Position numbers and translations under genes: made by a program. Shown here piece by piece: positions 23,330-32,466 of a DNA stretch of 64,000 bases (positions are counted from its first letter, which is position 1; every line of letters begins with the position of its first letter). Below the pieces are notes generated by a model. The model saw only the letters and a program-made list of their open reading frames with translations, searched no databases and was not told the origin of the DNA. The DNA comes from CAYWIT01 sp964458415 (GTDB lineage Bacteria > Pseudomonadota > Alphaproteobacteria > Micavibrionales > UBA2020): assembly GCA_964458415.1 (NCBI GenBank), contig CAYWIT010000004.1:1-64000 (forward strand). The letters run 5' to 3'.

Positions 23330-26300
23330 ATGGGAATGCTGGACGGATTCTTGAGGCCTTTTGTACGGATGATGCGTCAGCCGATAGAATCTTTTATTCG
23401 CCTTGAAACGGCGGATAGCGAGATTAGTTTTGCCGCTGAAGACGGCTCGTTGGTAACGGTGGTGCGTGTTGATGGTGCGCGGCAGATTATCGGCGATGCC
23501 GAGTATCGTAAAATCCTGTCTGATTCCGTCGTGAAATTCGGAACGCGCTTTGACCGTCCCGGCCATGCGCTGCAAGTCTATTTCTGTCGCAATCCGGAGC
23601 GTATTCGCGAGGAAATCCGCGTCCTGCTCCGCCCGAACTATTCGGCGGCGCGTAACGTCGGCCTTGAGTTGGACGATATTTTCGAGGAACGCGCCAAGAA
23701 CCTCAGCCATTATCTGGCCTGGGAGGAAATCTATTTCGTTCTCTGGACGCGACCGTCCTGCCTGACCAAATCGGACATGGCCCGTGAAGCGGAACGCGCG
23801 CGCAAGCGCAAATGGGTGAAGGCGGCCGATGCGCAATATCCCTTCGCCGCGATCGAGGCTTTGCATACCAGGCATAAAAGCTATGTGTCCTCTACCGTTG
23901 AGGCCCTCAAGGAAATGGGGATTCAGGCGGCGGAACTGGAGGTGCATGACGCGCTGAAGGCCATCCGCACCAATCTTCTGCAGTACGGCAATGACAGCGA
24001 ATGGAAGGCTTGCCTGCCGGGGGATCCTATCCCTGCGCGGGCGCCCGAGCATAAAGGCGACCTGTCGGAATTGCTGTGGCCGACCTTGCGGCAGCAGCTT
24101 GCCGCGACATCGGCCCGGAAGCTCAACGACCACGCGATCGAGATGGGAAAATACGTCTGGGGCGGCGCTGATATGGTGCTGGGGCCGATGGAGCCGACGC
24201 CTTTTCCGCAGTTGCTGGCGCGGATGAACGAGGCAAAAGTGCCGTTTCGCATTTCCTTCCTGATTGAAGGCGGAGGCGTGCAGGGCATGGCCATGCAGAA
24301 TTTTCTGGCTTCCATTTTCACGGTGACGAATGCTGAAAATCGCCAGATCAAGGATTCGATGGATGCTCTGGCGGTGCTGTCGCGCAGTGAGCCGGTCGTG
24401 AAGTTGCGGGTGTCGTTCTGCACCTGGGCCCCGAAGGGGAACCTTGATTTGCTGGAAGACAGGCTTTCCGCTCTGGCGCAGGCGGCGGAAAGCTGGGGGT
24501 ATTGCCAGGTTTCGCAGCTCAGCGGCGACCCGGTTGATCAGGTGATGTCCTCGGCGATGGGGATTCACTGCGCTTCGACGGCGCCGCCGGCGATTGCGCC
24601 GCTTTATGAAGTGATGAAGCTGATGCCGTGGCAGCGGGCCTCGAGTCCGTTTGAAAAGGGTTCGATTCTGTTCCGGACGCCGGATGGCAGGGTCTGGCCC
24701 TACCAGACCGGAACCAACGTTACGACGACGTGGTTTGATCTTGTTTTCGCCCAGCCGGGCGGTGGTAAATCCGTTCTCATGAACACGCTGAACCTTGGCA
24801 CCTGTCTGACGGCCGGGGTTGCGGACCTGCCGTTTATTGCCGTGATCGATATCGGCCCGTCTTCGGCGGGGTTGATTTCCCTGATCAAGGACGCCTTGCC
24901 GCCCAACCGGCGTCACGAGGCGGTTTCGTTCCGGCTGCAGATGAACCAGCAGTATTCCATCAATCCTTTCGATACCAAGCTGGGCATGCGCTATCCGCAG
25001 GTTACGGAGCGGAGCTTCCTGATCGAGCTGATGACGCTGCTGTGTACGCCTGCCGGACAGGCAGAACCCTACGACGGTATCGCCCAGCTTGCCGGGATGG
25101 TGGTTGACGAGATGTTCCGCTGGCGAGATGACAACGCCGCCAATGCCGAGCCACGGCCTTATCTGCCGCGGATCGACGCCGCTGTTGACGATGCGCTGCG
25201 CAAGCATGATATCGTTCTGCCGCCCTCGGCTTACTGGTGGGATGTGGTGGATATCCTTTTTGATAAAGGGCTGACCTATGAAGCGGGTCTGGCGCAGCGT
25301 TATGCCATGCCGACCTTGGGAGATTCAGTGGCGGCCGCCCGCCGTCCGCAGATCCGTAACCTGCTGGAGGAAACTTCCATCGGGTCTTCCTCCGAGGGCG
25401 TCATCCACGCTTTTGAAAGGATGATCACATCTTCGGTGCGGGAATTCCCGATTTTGTCGGCGGTGACGAAATTCTCGCTGAACGAAAACCGGATCTGCTC
25501 GCTCGATCTCGCCGACGTTTGCCCGCAGGGGGATGCGACTTCTGACCGGCAAACGGCAATCATGTACATGCTGGCGCGTCATGCGCTGGTAACGCCGTGG
25601 TGGATTAACGAGGAAGCGCTGTCGCAAATGTCGCCGAAATACCGCGACTATCATGAAACGCGCCTGCGGTCTTTTGCGGAAACGCCGAAGCGTCTTTGCT
25701 ATGACGAGTTCCACCGGACCTCAAGTTCCAAGTCCGTGCGCAGCCAGATTGTGCGGGACGTGCGGGAGGGCCGCAAGCGCGGCATCCAGATTATTCTGGC
25801 CTCGCAGATGCTGCATGACTTTGATGATGACATGGTGGATCTTGCCACCGGCGTCTGGGTTTTGGGTACGGCCATTTCCGACGGGGCGGTCGATGCGACG
25901 CAGCAACGCTTTGGCCTGACCGACACGGCACGCTGGATCATCCGGCACAAACTGACGGGCCCGAAGGCGGGCGGCGCGCCCTGCCTGCTTGTTCTGGGAA
26001 CGACGGATGGCCGTTATGAACAGCATTTGATCAATACGCTGGGGCCGATTGAACTTTGGGCGTTCTCGACCTCGGTTGAAGACGTGGCGGTGCGGAATCG
26101 TCTTTATACCCGTCTGGGGGCTTCTCAGGCGCGGAAGTTGCTGGCGGCGAATTTCCCCGGCGGTTCGGCACGTTCGGAAATCCGTCGGCGCGTGACGATG
26201 CTTTCCGATAAAGGTGAAAGCGACAAGGTTTCCGTCGGCGCTGTCATTGATATGATCGTCGAGGAGCTGGTTGGCAGCACAAAGGTCAAGCTGGATAATC

Positions 26301-26383
26301 TGGATCAGGCCAGCGGTTCTGCAAGCGGGGATAACCCCGCGGGGAGCCCGGCGGCGCTGCCGCCACCGGCGAAGCAGGCATAG
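23330..26383 (+). CDS. icmB: DotO/IcmB/TraU-like VirB4-type secretion ATPase
   Basis: 1017 residues, the normal size. The Walker A sequence QPGGGKSVLMNTL is near residue 475 and the Walker B-like LCYDEFHRTS near 790, followed by a GRKRGIQIILASQ segment typical of VirB4/HerA-FtsK ATPases. The N-terminal half (ARNVGLELDDIFEERAKNLS, then LIEGGGVQGMAMQNFLAS) matches IcmB. DotO is a membrane-recruited hexameric ATPase that works with DotB beneath the channel. A Pro/Ala/Ser tail ends the protein. It is the last recognised T4BSS gene; the 191 bp after it contain the promoter of the next, unrelated gene. Confidence 0.92.
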   Translation: MGMLDGFLRPFVRMMRQPIESFIRLETADSEISFAAEDGSLVTVVRVDGARQIIGDAEYRKILSDSVVKFGTRFDRPGHALQVYFCRNPERIREEIRVLLRPNYSAARNVGLELDDIFEERAKNLSHYLAWEEIYFVLWTRPSCLTKSDMAREAERARKRKWVKAADAQYPFAAIEALHTRHKSYVSSTVEALKEMGIQAAELEVHDALKAIRTNLLQYGNDSEWKACLPGDPIPARAPEHKGDLSELLWPTLRQQLAATSARKLNDHAIEMGKYVWGGADMVLGPMEPTPFPQLLARMNEAKVPFRISFLIEGGGVQGMAMQNFLASIFTVTNAENRQIKDSMDALAVLSRSEPVVKLRVSFCTWAPKGNLDLLEDRLSALAQAAESWGYCQVSQLSGDPVDQVMSSAMGIHCASTAPPAIAPLYEVMKLMPWQRASSPFEKGSILFRTPDGRVWPYQTGTNVTTTWFDLVFAQPGGGKSVLMNTLNLGTCLTAGVADLPFIAVIDIGPSSAGLISLIKDALPPNRRHEAVSFRLQMNQQYSINPFDTKLGMRYPQVTERSFLIELMTLLCTPAGQAEPYDGIAQLAGMVVDEMFRWRDDNAANAEPRPYLPRIDAAVDDALRKHDIVLPPSAYWWDVVDILFDKGLTYEAGLAQRYAMPTLGDSVAAARRPQIRNLLEETSIGSSSEGVIHAFERMITSSVREFPILSAVTKFSLNENRICSLDLADVCPQGDATSDRQTAIMYMLARHALVTPWWINEEALSQMSPKYRDYHETRLRSFAETPKRLCYDEFHRTSSSKSVRSQIVRDVREGRKRGIQIILASQMLHDFDDDMVDLATGVWVLGTAISDGAVDATQQRFGLTDTARWIIRHKLTGPKAGGAPCLLVLGTTDGRYEQHLINTLGPIELWAFSTSVEDVAVRNRLYTRLGASQARKLLAANFPGGSARSEIRRRVTMLSDKGESDKVSVGAVIDMIVEELVGSTKVKLDNLDQASGSASGDNPAGSPAALPPPAKQA

Positions 26384-26460
26384 CGCCAAAGAACCGATAA
26401 TTATTTCAGCTGACCCGTGGCCTTTATTGGCGATTATTTATGTAAACTAAACGGTGATTG

Positions 26461-26493
26461 AGGGTTGACAACCCTGTGCTTTGCCGTAATTAT
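26461..26493 (+). promoter_or_regulatory. Sigma-70 promoter with a palindrome over the -35
   Basis: TTGACA (26465-26470) is a perfect -35; AATTAT (26488-26493) follows after 17 bp. AGGGTTGACAACCCT (26461-26475) is a 6-3-6 palindrome centred on the -35 hexamer, so a bound dimer would block RNA polymerase. It stands about 80 bp before the M20 amidohydrolase gene. Confidence 0.5.
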
Positions 26494-26574
26494 ACGAAGA
26501 TCAAAAAAAGTCGGTGTGTAAGATGTTGTGTCTGGTCGAAAGACTGGGATTTTTGTCTGTAACAGGAAAAATCA

Positions 26575-27822
26575 ATGAAACCGATTAAAAAAATTCAGGA
26601 AATGAAGCATGAGATGACACGCTGGCGGCAACGGCTGCATGCCGAGCCCGAGCTTGCTTTTGAAGAACGCAAGACCGCACGTTTCATCTCCCGCCAGTTG
26701 CAGTCTTTCGATATCGAGGTTCATGCTTTGGCGGGTACCGGTCTCGTTGGCGTCTTGCATGGCAAAAGCGGCCCTGCCACGCCTGAAAATGGCCTGAAAG
26801 CCATCATGCTGCGTTCTGACATGGATGCCCTGCCGCTGCAGGAAGAAACCGGCGCGGCGCATGCCTCGCGGAACCCCGGCGTGCATCATGCCTGCGGCCA
26901 TGACGGCCACATGGCAATGCTGATGGGGGCCGCCAAGCATCTGGCCGAGACGCGGAATTTTGAAGGCACCGTCTATTTTGTGTTTCAGCCCGCAGAGGAG
27001 CATATCGGCGGCGCGCAGGAAATGATCAAGGAAGGCCTGTTTGAGAAGTTTCCCTGTGACGAGGTTTACGGCCTGCATAATTTTCCCATGCTGCCCTTCG
27101 GGATGATGGCGACGGGCGCGGGGCCGATGCTGGCGGCATCCGACGAATATCATGTGGTGCTGAAAGGCAAGGGCGGTCATTCGGCACGTCCGGAAAACAC
27201 GATCGACGTCATGACGGCGGCGGCGGAAGCGATTGTTGCAATTCGCGCGCTTGCCAAGACGGAGATTGCCGAAGGCGAACCGGCGATTTTATCGGTCTGC
27301 TCCATCAAGACAGACACGATGGCGGCGAATATTCTGGCTGACGGCATCGAATTTAACGGCAGCATTCGCAGCTATGATCCGGCCCTGCATGAAAGGCTGA
27401 AGGAAAAGCTGGAAAAAATAGTCATCGAGGCGGCCTTGCGGCACGGTGCCGAATTTAGCGTTGAATTTAAAAATGGCTATCCGCTGCTGGTCAATACCGC
27501 GGATGAAACGGATTTCGCCATTGATGTGGCGCGGGATATTGTCGGGGAAGACAAGGTCATGACGCAGGTGCCGCGGACAATGGGCGTCGAGGATTTCTCG
27601 CGTTTTCTGGAGAAAAAGCCCGGCAATTTCATGGCGCTCGGCACAGGCAAGCCGGATGGCAAGGATTTCCACGATTTGCACAGCGCAAAATATGATTTTA
27701 ACGATGCTGCGCTGCCGCTTGGCGCCAGTTACTGGGTCCGGCTGGTGGAAAAAGCGCTGGTGCCGGGTGGAAAAGCCGCACCGAAAACGCCGGTGCCGCC
27801 ACCAGCTCCGCCTGCGCCGTAA
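26575..27822 (+). CDS. M20-family amidohydrolase (HipO/N-acyl-amino-acid hydrolase type)
   Basis: 415 residues. The metal motifs are intact: MLRSDMDALPLQEETG, HACGHDGHMAMLMGAA near residue 104 and QPAEEHIGGAQEMI near 139, with the lid-domain segment VLKGKGGHSARPENTIDV. Such enzymes cleave N-acyl, hippurate or aminoacyl amide bonds in the cytoplasm using two metal ions. The substrate cannot be read from sequence. AGGAAAAA precedes the ATG. The C-terminus ends in a short Pro/Ala-rich tail beyond the catalytic fold. Confidence 0.85.
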   Translation: MKPIKKIQEMKHEMTRWRQRLHAEPELAFEERKTARFISRQLQSFDIEVHALAGTGLVGVLHGKSGPATPENGLKAIMLRSDMDALPLQEETGAAHASRNPGVHHACGHDGHMAMLMGAAKHLAETRNFEGTVYFVFQPAEEHIGGAQEMIKEGLFEKFPCDEVYGLHNFPMLPFGMMATGAGPMLAASDEYHVVLKGKGGHSARPENTIDVMTAAAEAIVAIRALAKTEIAEGEPAILSVCSIKTDTMAANILADGIEFNGSIRSYDPALHERLKEKLEKIVIEAALRHGAEFSVEFKNGYPLLVNTADETDFAIDVARDIVGEDKVMTQVPRTMGVEDFSRFLEKKPGNFMALGTGKPDGKDFHDLHSAKYDFNDAALPLGASYWVRLVEKALVPGGKAAPKTPVPPPAPPAP

Positions 27823-27824
27823 AT

Positions 27825-28577
27825 TCAGCGGGGAATCAGGACTTGATAGAGATTGAATGATCCGGCCGGAGGCGTGCCTCCGGCTTCGAAGCAGGCGGTA
27901 TGTCGCCCTCTATAGATCCCTAGATTAAGGACTGCGCTGCTGGTGGAGAATGTTCCGGTGAATTTTGTTGTCAGTGGCGTCCAGGCATTGGTTCCGTCTA
28001 CGGGCGGTGTCCCGTCCGGAAGGTTTATTTCCAGTTTTTTGTTGATGGCCAAGCATATTTCGCTTTTGAGCAGGGGCAATACGATATAGAGATCGGTTTT
28101 TGAGGTCGTTGTACTGCATAAATCCACGGCATCGCCTGTCCCGACATCGTAGATACAGCTTCTTCCGTCGGGAATAAAGTATTGGCCGTAAAGGGCATTG
28201 GCCGAAAATGCTGTATCCAGCCATTTGGGATCTGGCGTTTCCCACTTCAGACCACCGCCCGCAGGATCAAAAATATGGCAGCGCTTATCCGCTGGCGCAT
28301 TGGCATTGGTATAGCCTGCCACCACCGGATTTTCAAAGCTGACCTGATCGTCGCGGCAGCCGTTGGCGATCATCACATGCTCGGTTGCCGCCGTGACGGC
28401 ATTCAGATAGCTCATGATATTCTGTGCGGCAAATTCTGTATCTTCCGCTGAAATGGCGCTCATCGTGCGCGAGGATTTGGTCATGCTCCAGGTCAGGGCG
28501 GCCAACAGGCCGATGGCGATCAGAATGATAAAAAGGATGTTGCCTTGCGCCATGGCATGAAATGATCTTGGCTTCAT
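27825..28577 (-). CDS. Pilin-like protein with a single N-terminal membrane helix
   Basis: 250 residues. The start at 28577 has GAGGAG six bases upstream. A polar start (MKPRSFHAMAQGN) is followed by a hydrophobic helix (ILFIILIAIGLLAALTWSMT) and an amphipathic continuation, the plan of type II/IV pseudopilins, although the Gly-Phe-x4-Glu processing site is absent. The rest is an extracytoplasmic domain with several cysteines (CRDDQV, CHIF, CIYDVG, CLAINKK). It may be a minor pilin-like or cell-surface protein; no family is assigned. It is divergent from the PP2C-like gene, with 56 bp between starts, and its stop lies 2 bp past the stop of the amidohydrolase. Confidence 0.55.
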   Translation of the reverse strand: MKPRSFHAMAQGNILFIILIAIGLLAALTWSMTKSSRTMSAISAEDTEFAAQNIMSYLNAVTAATEHVMIANGCRDDQVSFENPVVAGYTNANAPADKRCHIFDPAGGGLKWETPDPKWLDTAFSANALYGQYFIPDGRSCIYDVGTGDAVDLCSTTTSKTDLYIVLPLLKSEICLAINKKLEINLPDGTPPVDGTNAWTPLTTKFTGTFSTSSAVLNLGIYRGRHTACFEAGGTPPAGSFNLYQVLIPR

Positions 28578-28633
28578 ATAAAACTCCTCGTATCCTTGCA
28601 TTGTAAACCGGAAAGAACGGAAAAAACAGAAAA

Positions 28634-29476
28634 ATGCAAATCATCGAGCAATTCATCTGCGGCAAAAGCGGCGATGGGCGCCTTTGTGAAGATAAAATCG
28701 TCATTACGCCGGATTTTATCGCCGTGCTCGATGGCGCGACTTCGCGGCAGGGGCTGACGCTGGGCGGCTGGAGCAATGGCCGTTTTGCGGCCGAGGTCCT
28801 CGCAGTTGGCATCGAAAATCTTCCGGCCGGAGCGACGGCCAAAGAGGCCGTGGTTTCCCTGACACGGCAGTTGCGTCATGCCTCCGAAGCGGCGGCGGAC
28901 AGAGAGGGAAAGGGTTTTTCTGAAATCTGGTCCTGGCCGGCGGCGGCGGGATTGTTTTATTCCAAAGCGCGGCGGGAAATCTGGCGTGTAGCGGATTCCA
29001 GTTTTATCAATGCCGGAAAGGCGAATTACCGCGTTTTTCCGCAGGAAGAGGTCTGGTCGCAGTTGCGGCGCGCTTTTATTTTCTCCCGGCTGGCGCGGGG
29101 AGAAAGCGAGGAGAGCTTGCAGGCGCGGGATCCGTCATGGGATGTCCTGACGCCGCTGATCGCCGAGTTCAAGGTTTTCGCCAACCATGCTGGCGAATAC
29201 GGCTATGGCGTTTTCAACGGCTTTGACATTCCGGACATGCATATCGAGGTCTTTCCGGCAGATATAACGCAGGATATTATTTTCGCCAGTGATGGCTATC
29301 CGGAAATTTTTCCGACCCTGGCCGAAACTGAAGCGCAGCTGGAAGGCATACTGGCGGAAGATCCGCTGCTGTATAAACGCTGTCCGCAGGTCAAGGGCGT
29401 CAAAACCGGTCATCTGTCATTTGATGACCGCAGCTATATCCGGTTCAGGGCTGTGGCGGGTCCGGAGGCAGGATAG
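28634..29476 (+). CDS. PP2C-like phosphatase-fold protein
   Basis: 280 residues. EDKIVITPDFIAVLDGATS, SWPAAAGLFYSKARREIWRV and AD near 120, DIIFASDGYPEIFPTL and the final SFDDRSYIRF correspond to the metal-binding Asp-Gly, the central strand, the SDG and the terminal DD motifs of PP2C-type Ser/Thr phosphatases. The spacing is shorter and looser than in classical PP2C, so activity is not certain. No regulatory domain is attached. Its last 32 bp overlap the end of the convergent Mur ligase gene. Confidence 0.6.
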   Translation: MQIIEQFICGKSGDGRLCEDKIVITPDFIAVLDGATSRQGLTLGGWSNGRFAAEVLAVGIENLPAGATAKEAVVSLTRQLRHASEAAADREGKGFSEIWSWPAAAGLFYSKARREIWRVADSSFINAGKANYRVFPQEEVWSQLRRAFIFSRLARGESEESLQARDPSWDVLTPLIAEFKVFANHAGEYGYGVFNGFDIPDMHIEVFPADITQDIIFASDGYPEIFPTLAETEAQLEGILAEDPLLYKRCPQVKGVKTGHLSFDDRSYIRFRAVAGPEAG

Positions 29477-30905
29477 AGGCCGGGCCTTTTTGCGCGCTGC
29501 TGTTGCGCTGGCGTTTCAGGAATTCATGGCCGAAATCGGTCAGGCTGTCGTCGCGGGCACCCATGATAATGACGCGGTCGCCGGGCTTTGCTGTTTTCAG
29601 CAGATAATCCATGATTTGCTCGCGCTCTGGCAGGAAGAGCGCCGTGCGGCCGTTTTCCGCGACGATGCCGATAAAATCACCGGAGGAAATATCACGCCTG
29701 ACGGTGCCGCCCTTGTAAAGAATTTCGGACATGACGAGGATATCATCCTGTCCCAGACCATCGGCGAAGGCCTGCGTGATGTCCTGTCCCATCAGGCGCA
29801 TGGGTTCAAAGCCATGGGGCTGAAAGACGACAATCAGCCGGCCTTCGGCCTGTTTGAGGGCGGCGAGCGAGGCTGCGACCTTGTCCGGGTTATGGCCGAA
29901 ATCGTCAATGACGGTAATGCCGTTTTCCGTGCCGAGATATTCCAGACGGCGCTTGACGCCGCGGAAATCCGCCAGCGGAAAAACCGCTTCTTCCAGCGAG
30001 AGTCCGGAAAGACAGGCGGCGGCAATGCTGGCCATGGCATTTTCGACATTATGCTTGCCGGGCACTTGCAATTGTGCGGCGAAGGTCTTGCCGGAAGGGG
30101 TGTGCCTGACGCGGAAGCTGGTGCCGTCTGGTTGCAGCTGGATATCCTCGGCGACAAAGGTTGCGGCGGGGTTCTGCAGACTGAAAGTCACGGTTTGCGG
30201 GTGTAATCCGGTCAGCGCCGCCGCTTCCGGATTATCAAGATTGATTACGGCGGTTTTTTTTGCGTTCTGCAGAAAAGTTTCAAACAGGGGGCGGGTGATG
30301 TCTATCGGTTTATGATCGAGGGAGATATTGGTCAGCACCGCGATTTCCGGCCGGTAAAGAACGATAGAGCCGTCGCTTTCGTCTGCCTCGATGACGAAGG
30401 GGGCGCCCTTGCCGATTACGGCATTGCCAAGGCCGTCGGCGCCTTCCTCCAGAGCGTTGACCATGGCTGCACCGTTGATGACAGTCGGGTCCCGGCCGGT
30501 TTGGGACAGGATATGGCCCAGCATGGCGGTGACGGTGGATTTCCCGCTGGTGCCGCCGATCGCGATGCCGTGGCCGGCATTAAAGTTTTCAGCCAGAATA
30601 TCGGCGCGTTTTTGCACCGGAATGGCGTGGGCGCGGGCGGCCCTGACGTCGGGGATGCTTTCCTCGATGGCGCTCGAGACAATCAGCAGGTCGAAACTGG
30701 AATCAAGGCCCTTGCCGTCCTGCGGCACGATTTCGATGCCGGTGCGGCGCAACTGGTCGAATTTTTCCGGTGTTTCGCCAAGATCGCAGGAACGGTCGGA
30801 GCCCCGCACCTCGCAGCCCTGATGCAGCAGGATCAGGGCCAGTGCGCTCATGCCGCTGCCGCCGATGCCGCACAGGAAAACGCGTTTTGGTTTGTCGCCG
30901 GTCAT
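29445..30905 (-). CDS. Mur ligase family protein (MurC/Mpl-like)
   Basis: 486 residues. The N-terminal Rossmann loop GIGGSGMSALALILL, the ATP-binding loop GGTSGKSTVTAMLGHIL, VIEADESDGSIV, LTNISLDHKPID, PGKHNVENAMASIAAA and the final VIDDFGHNPDKVAASL are all Mur ligase landmarks in MurC/Mpl order. MurC adds L-Ala to UDP-MurNAc; Mpl reattaches recycled tripeptide. The P-loop has GTSGKS where MurC and Mpl normally have GTHGKT, and no dcw-cluster genes are nearby, so it may be a second specialised ligase. It is downstream of the SDR gene by 30 bp, same strand. Confidence 0.7.
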   Translation of the reverse strand: MTGDKPKRVFLCGIGGSGMSALALILLHQGCEVRGSDRSCDLGETPEKFDQLRRTGIEIVPQDGKGLDSSFDLLIVSSAIEESIPDVRAARAHAIPVQKRADILAENFNAGHGIAIGGTSGKSTVTAMLGHILSQTGRDPTVINGAAMVNALEEGADGLGNAVIGKGAPFVIEADESDGSIVLYRPEIAVLTNISLDHKPIDITRPLFETFLQNAKKTAVINLDNPEAAALTGLHPQTVTFSLQNPAATFVAEDIQLQPDGTSFRVRHTPSGKTFAAQLQVPGKHNVENAMASIAAACLSGLSLEEAVFPLADFRGVKRRLEYLGTENGITVIDDFGHNPDKVAASLAALKQAEGRLIVVFQPHGFEPMRLMGQDITQAFADGLGQDDILVMSEILYKGGTVRRDISSGDFIGIVAENGRTALFLPEREQIMDYLLKTAKPGDRVIIMGARDDSLTDFGHEFLKRQRNSSAQKGPASILPPDPPQP

Positions 30906-30935
30906 GGAATCGTCCTCCGCAGGATAATTGTAATT

Positions 30936-31700
30936 CTAGGCCTTTTTCGGGGCTTTGGAAAGGACCCAGTCGCCAAGCGCACGGGGCAGCAGGCTGACGG
31001 TTCTGGACAGCAGGTACATTTGCCAGGGAAAGGCGATGGTTGCCTTGTTTTTTTCCAGCCCGTTGCGGATGATTCGCGCGGCTTCTTCTGCTTCCATCAG
31101 AAAGGGCATGGGGAAGGCGTTGACATCGGTCAGCGGGGTGCGGATAAATCCCGGATGAATGGTCGAAAGCGATATTCCTTCTTTTGCCAGCAGAGGCCGC
31201 AAGGCCTCGCCCAAAGCCCGCACGGCGACCTTGCTGACGCTATAGGCGGGGGCATTGGGCATACCGCGGAACCCGGCCATCGAGCTCATCAGCGCAATTT
31301 GTCCTTTTTTGCGGGCCTGCATGCGGGGCAGGAGCGGGTGAACGGTGTTCAGGGTGCCGTCAAAATTGGTTTCGACGATTTCAATAAATTGTTCTATCGG
31401 CTCGTTTCCGTCTGTTCCGCTTCCGCCGGAAATGCCGGCATTGGCAATCGCCAGATCAACGGGATGCAGGTCATCCCAGAGACGGATTTGCTTTTCGAAG
31501 GCATCCCGTTCGGTCACGTTGATGTCCGTGGTCAGGACTTTGGCACCGCGTTCCTCGCACCCGTGCGCAGTTTCTGCCAGCCGTCCGGCGTTTCTTCCGG
31601 TCAGAAGAAGATTTTTGCCGGGGGCGGCATAGAGCAATGCGAGCGCGCGGCCAATGCCGCTGGAGGCGCCGGTGATAAAAATTGTTGTCGGGTTTTTCAT
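30936..31700 (-). CDS. Short-chain dehydrogenase/reductase (SDR)
   Basis: 254 residues with the classical SDR signature: TGASSGIGRALALLY cofactor loop, NAGISGG, a catalytic Ser in MSSMAGFRGM and YSVSK (the YxxxK pair). The C-terminal hydrophobic RTVSLLPRALGDWVLSK fits the classical subfamily that uses NADP. AGGA stands before the ATG. It is divergent from gmk and ahead of the Mur ligase gene in the same direction. The substrate is unknown. Confidence 0.8.
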   Translation of the reverse strand: MKNPTTIFITGASSGIGRALALLYAAPGKNLLLTGRNAGRLAETAHGCEERGAKVLTTDINVTERDAFEKQIRLWDDLHPVDLAIANAGISGGSGTDGNEPIEQFIEIVETNFDGTLNTVHPLLPRMQARKKGQIALMSSMAGFRGMPNAPAYSVSKVAVRALGEALRPLLAKEGISLSTIHPGFIRTPLTDVNAFPMPFLMEAEEAARIIRNGLEKNKATIAFPWQMYLLSRTVSLLPRALGDWVLSKAPKKA

Positions 31701-31785
31701 ATGTCCTGCTCTGAAACTTGTGTTGTGCGGCGTCTCGCGTTATAAGAAGAAATCATTCCGTCTTGAGATTTATATAAGAAAAGCA

Positions 31786-32460
31786 ATGGCAGCGACAAGC
31801 ATGAACCGTATGTGTTCCATTTCCCCCTCGGCGCCGACCCTGAAAAGACGGGGGATGATGCTGGTGCTAGCTTCGCCGCCCGGCGGGGGAAAGACCACGA
31901 TCACGCGGGAATTGATGAAACGCGACGGCAATACCGTTATTTCCGTCTCGGCGACGACGCGGGACATGCGTCCCGGCGAGGTCGAGGGGCAGCATTATTT
32001 CTTTGTTTCACCGGAGGCCTTTCAGGGCATGATTGACCGGGGCGAGATGCTGGAATATGCCAAAGTTTACAACAAGCACCTCTACGGGACGCCGCGCAAA
32101 CCCGTGGAAGAGGCGCTGGCGGCGGGGAAGGATGTGCTGTTCGACATCGACTGGCAGGGAAACCGCAAGCTGGCCGAGGGCGCGCGGGAGGATGTTGTTT
32201 CCGTTTTTCTCTTGCCGCCATCCTGGGCGACGCTGGAAAACCGTTTGCGCGGGCGGGCGCAGGATAGCGAAGAAGAGATCGTCCGCCGTCTGGGCAAGGC
32301 GCATGATGAAATCATGCATTACAACGAATTTCAGTACATTATCGTGAATAATGACCTGGATGAAAGCATCGCGCGCGTCCGCGCTATACTGGAGGCCGAA
32401 CGTGCAAAGCGGCAGCGGCTTATGGACCTGCCGGCTTTTGTTGAAACGCTCCAGCCTTGA
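31786..32460 (+). CDS. gmk: Guanylate kinase
   Basis: 224 residues. P-loop ASPPGGGKTTITREL, SVSATTRDMRPGEVEGQHYF, the GMP-binding EYAKVYNKHLYGTPRKPVEE and LFDIDWQGNRKL, and the lid RAQDSEEEIVRRL are all canonical. It phosphorylates GMP to GDP in the cytoplasm. ATG 31786 gives a short extra N-terminus of about 20 residues before the P-loop strand; ATG 31801 is also possible. Upstream ATGs would overlap the divergent SDR gene. It converges on the EAL gene at 6 bp. Confidence 0.93.
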   Translation: MAATSMNRMCSISPSAPTLKRRGMMLVLASPPGGGKTTITRELMKRDGNTVISVSATTRDMRPGEVEGQHYFFVSPEAFQGMIDRGEMLEYAKVYNKHLYGTPRKPVEEALAAGKDVLFDIDWQGNRKLAEGAREDVVSVFLLPPSWATLENRLRGRAQDSEEEIVRRLGKAHDEIMHYNEFQYIIVNNDLDESIARVRAILEAERAKRQRLMDLPAFVETLQP

Positions 32461-32466
32461 ACTTCT

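Noticed and set aside
23066..25207. Open minus-strand frame of 713 codons
   Set aside because: Runs over icmJ and dotO in antisense; composition (Arg, His, Gln) is that of a complementary shadow.
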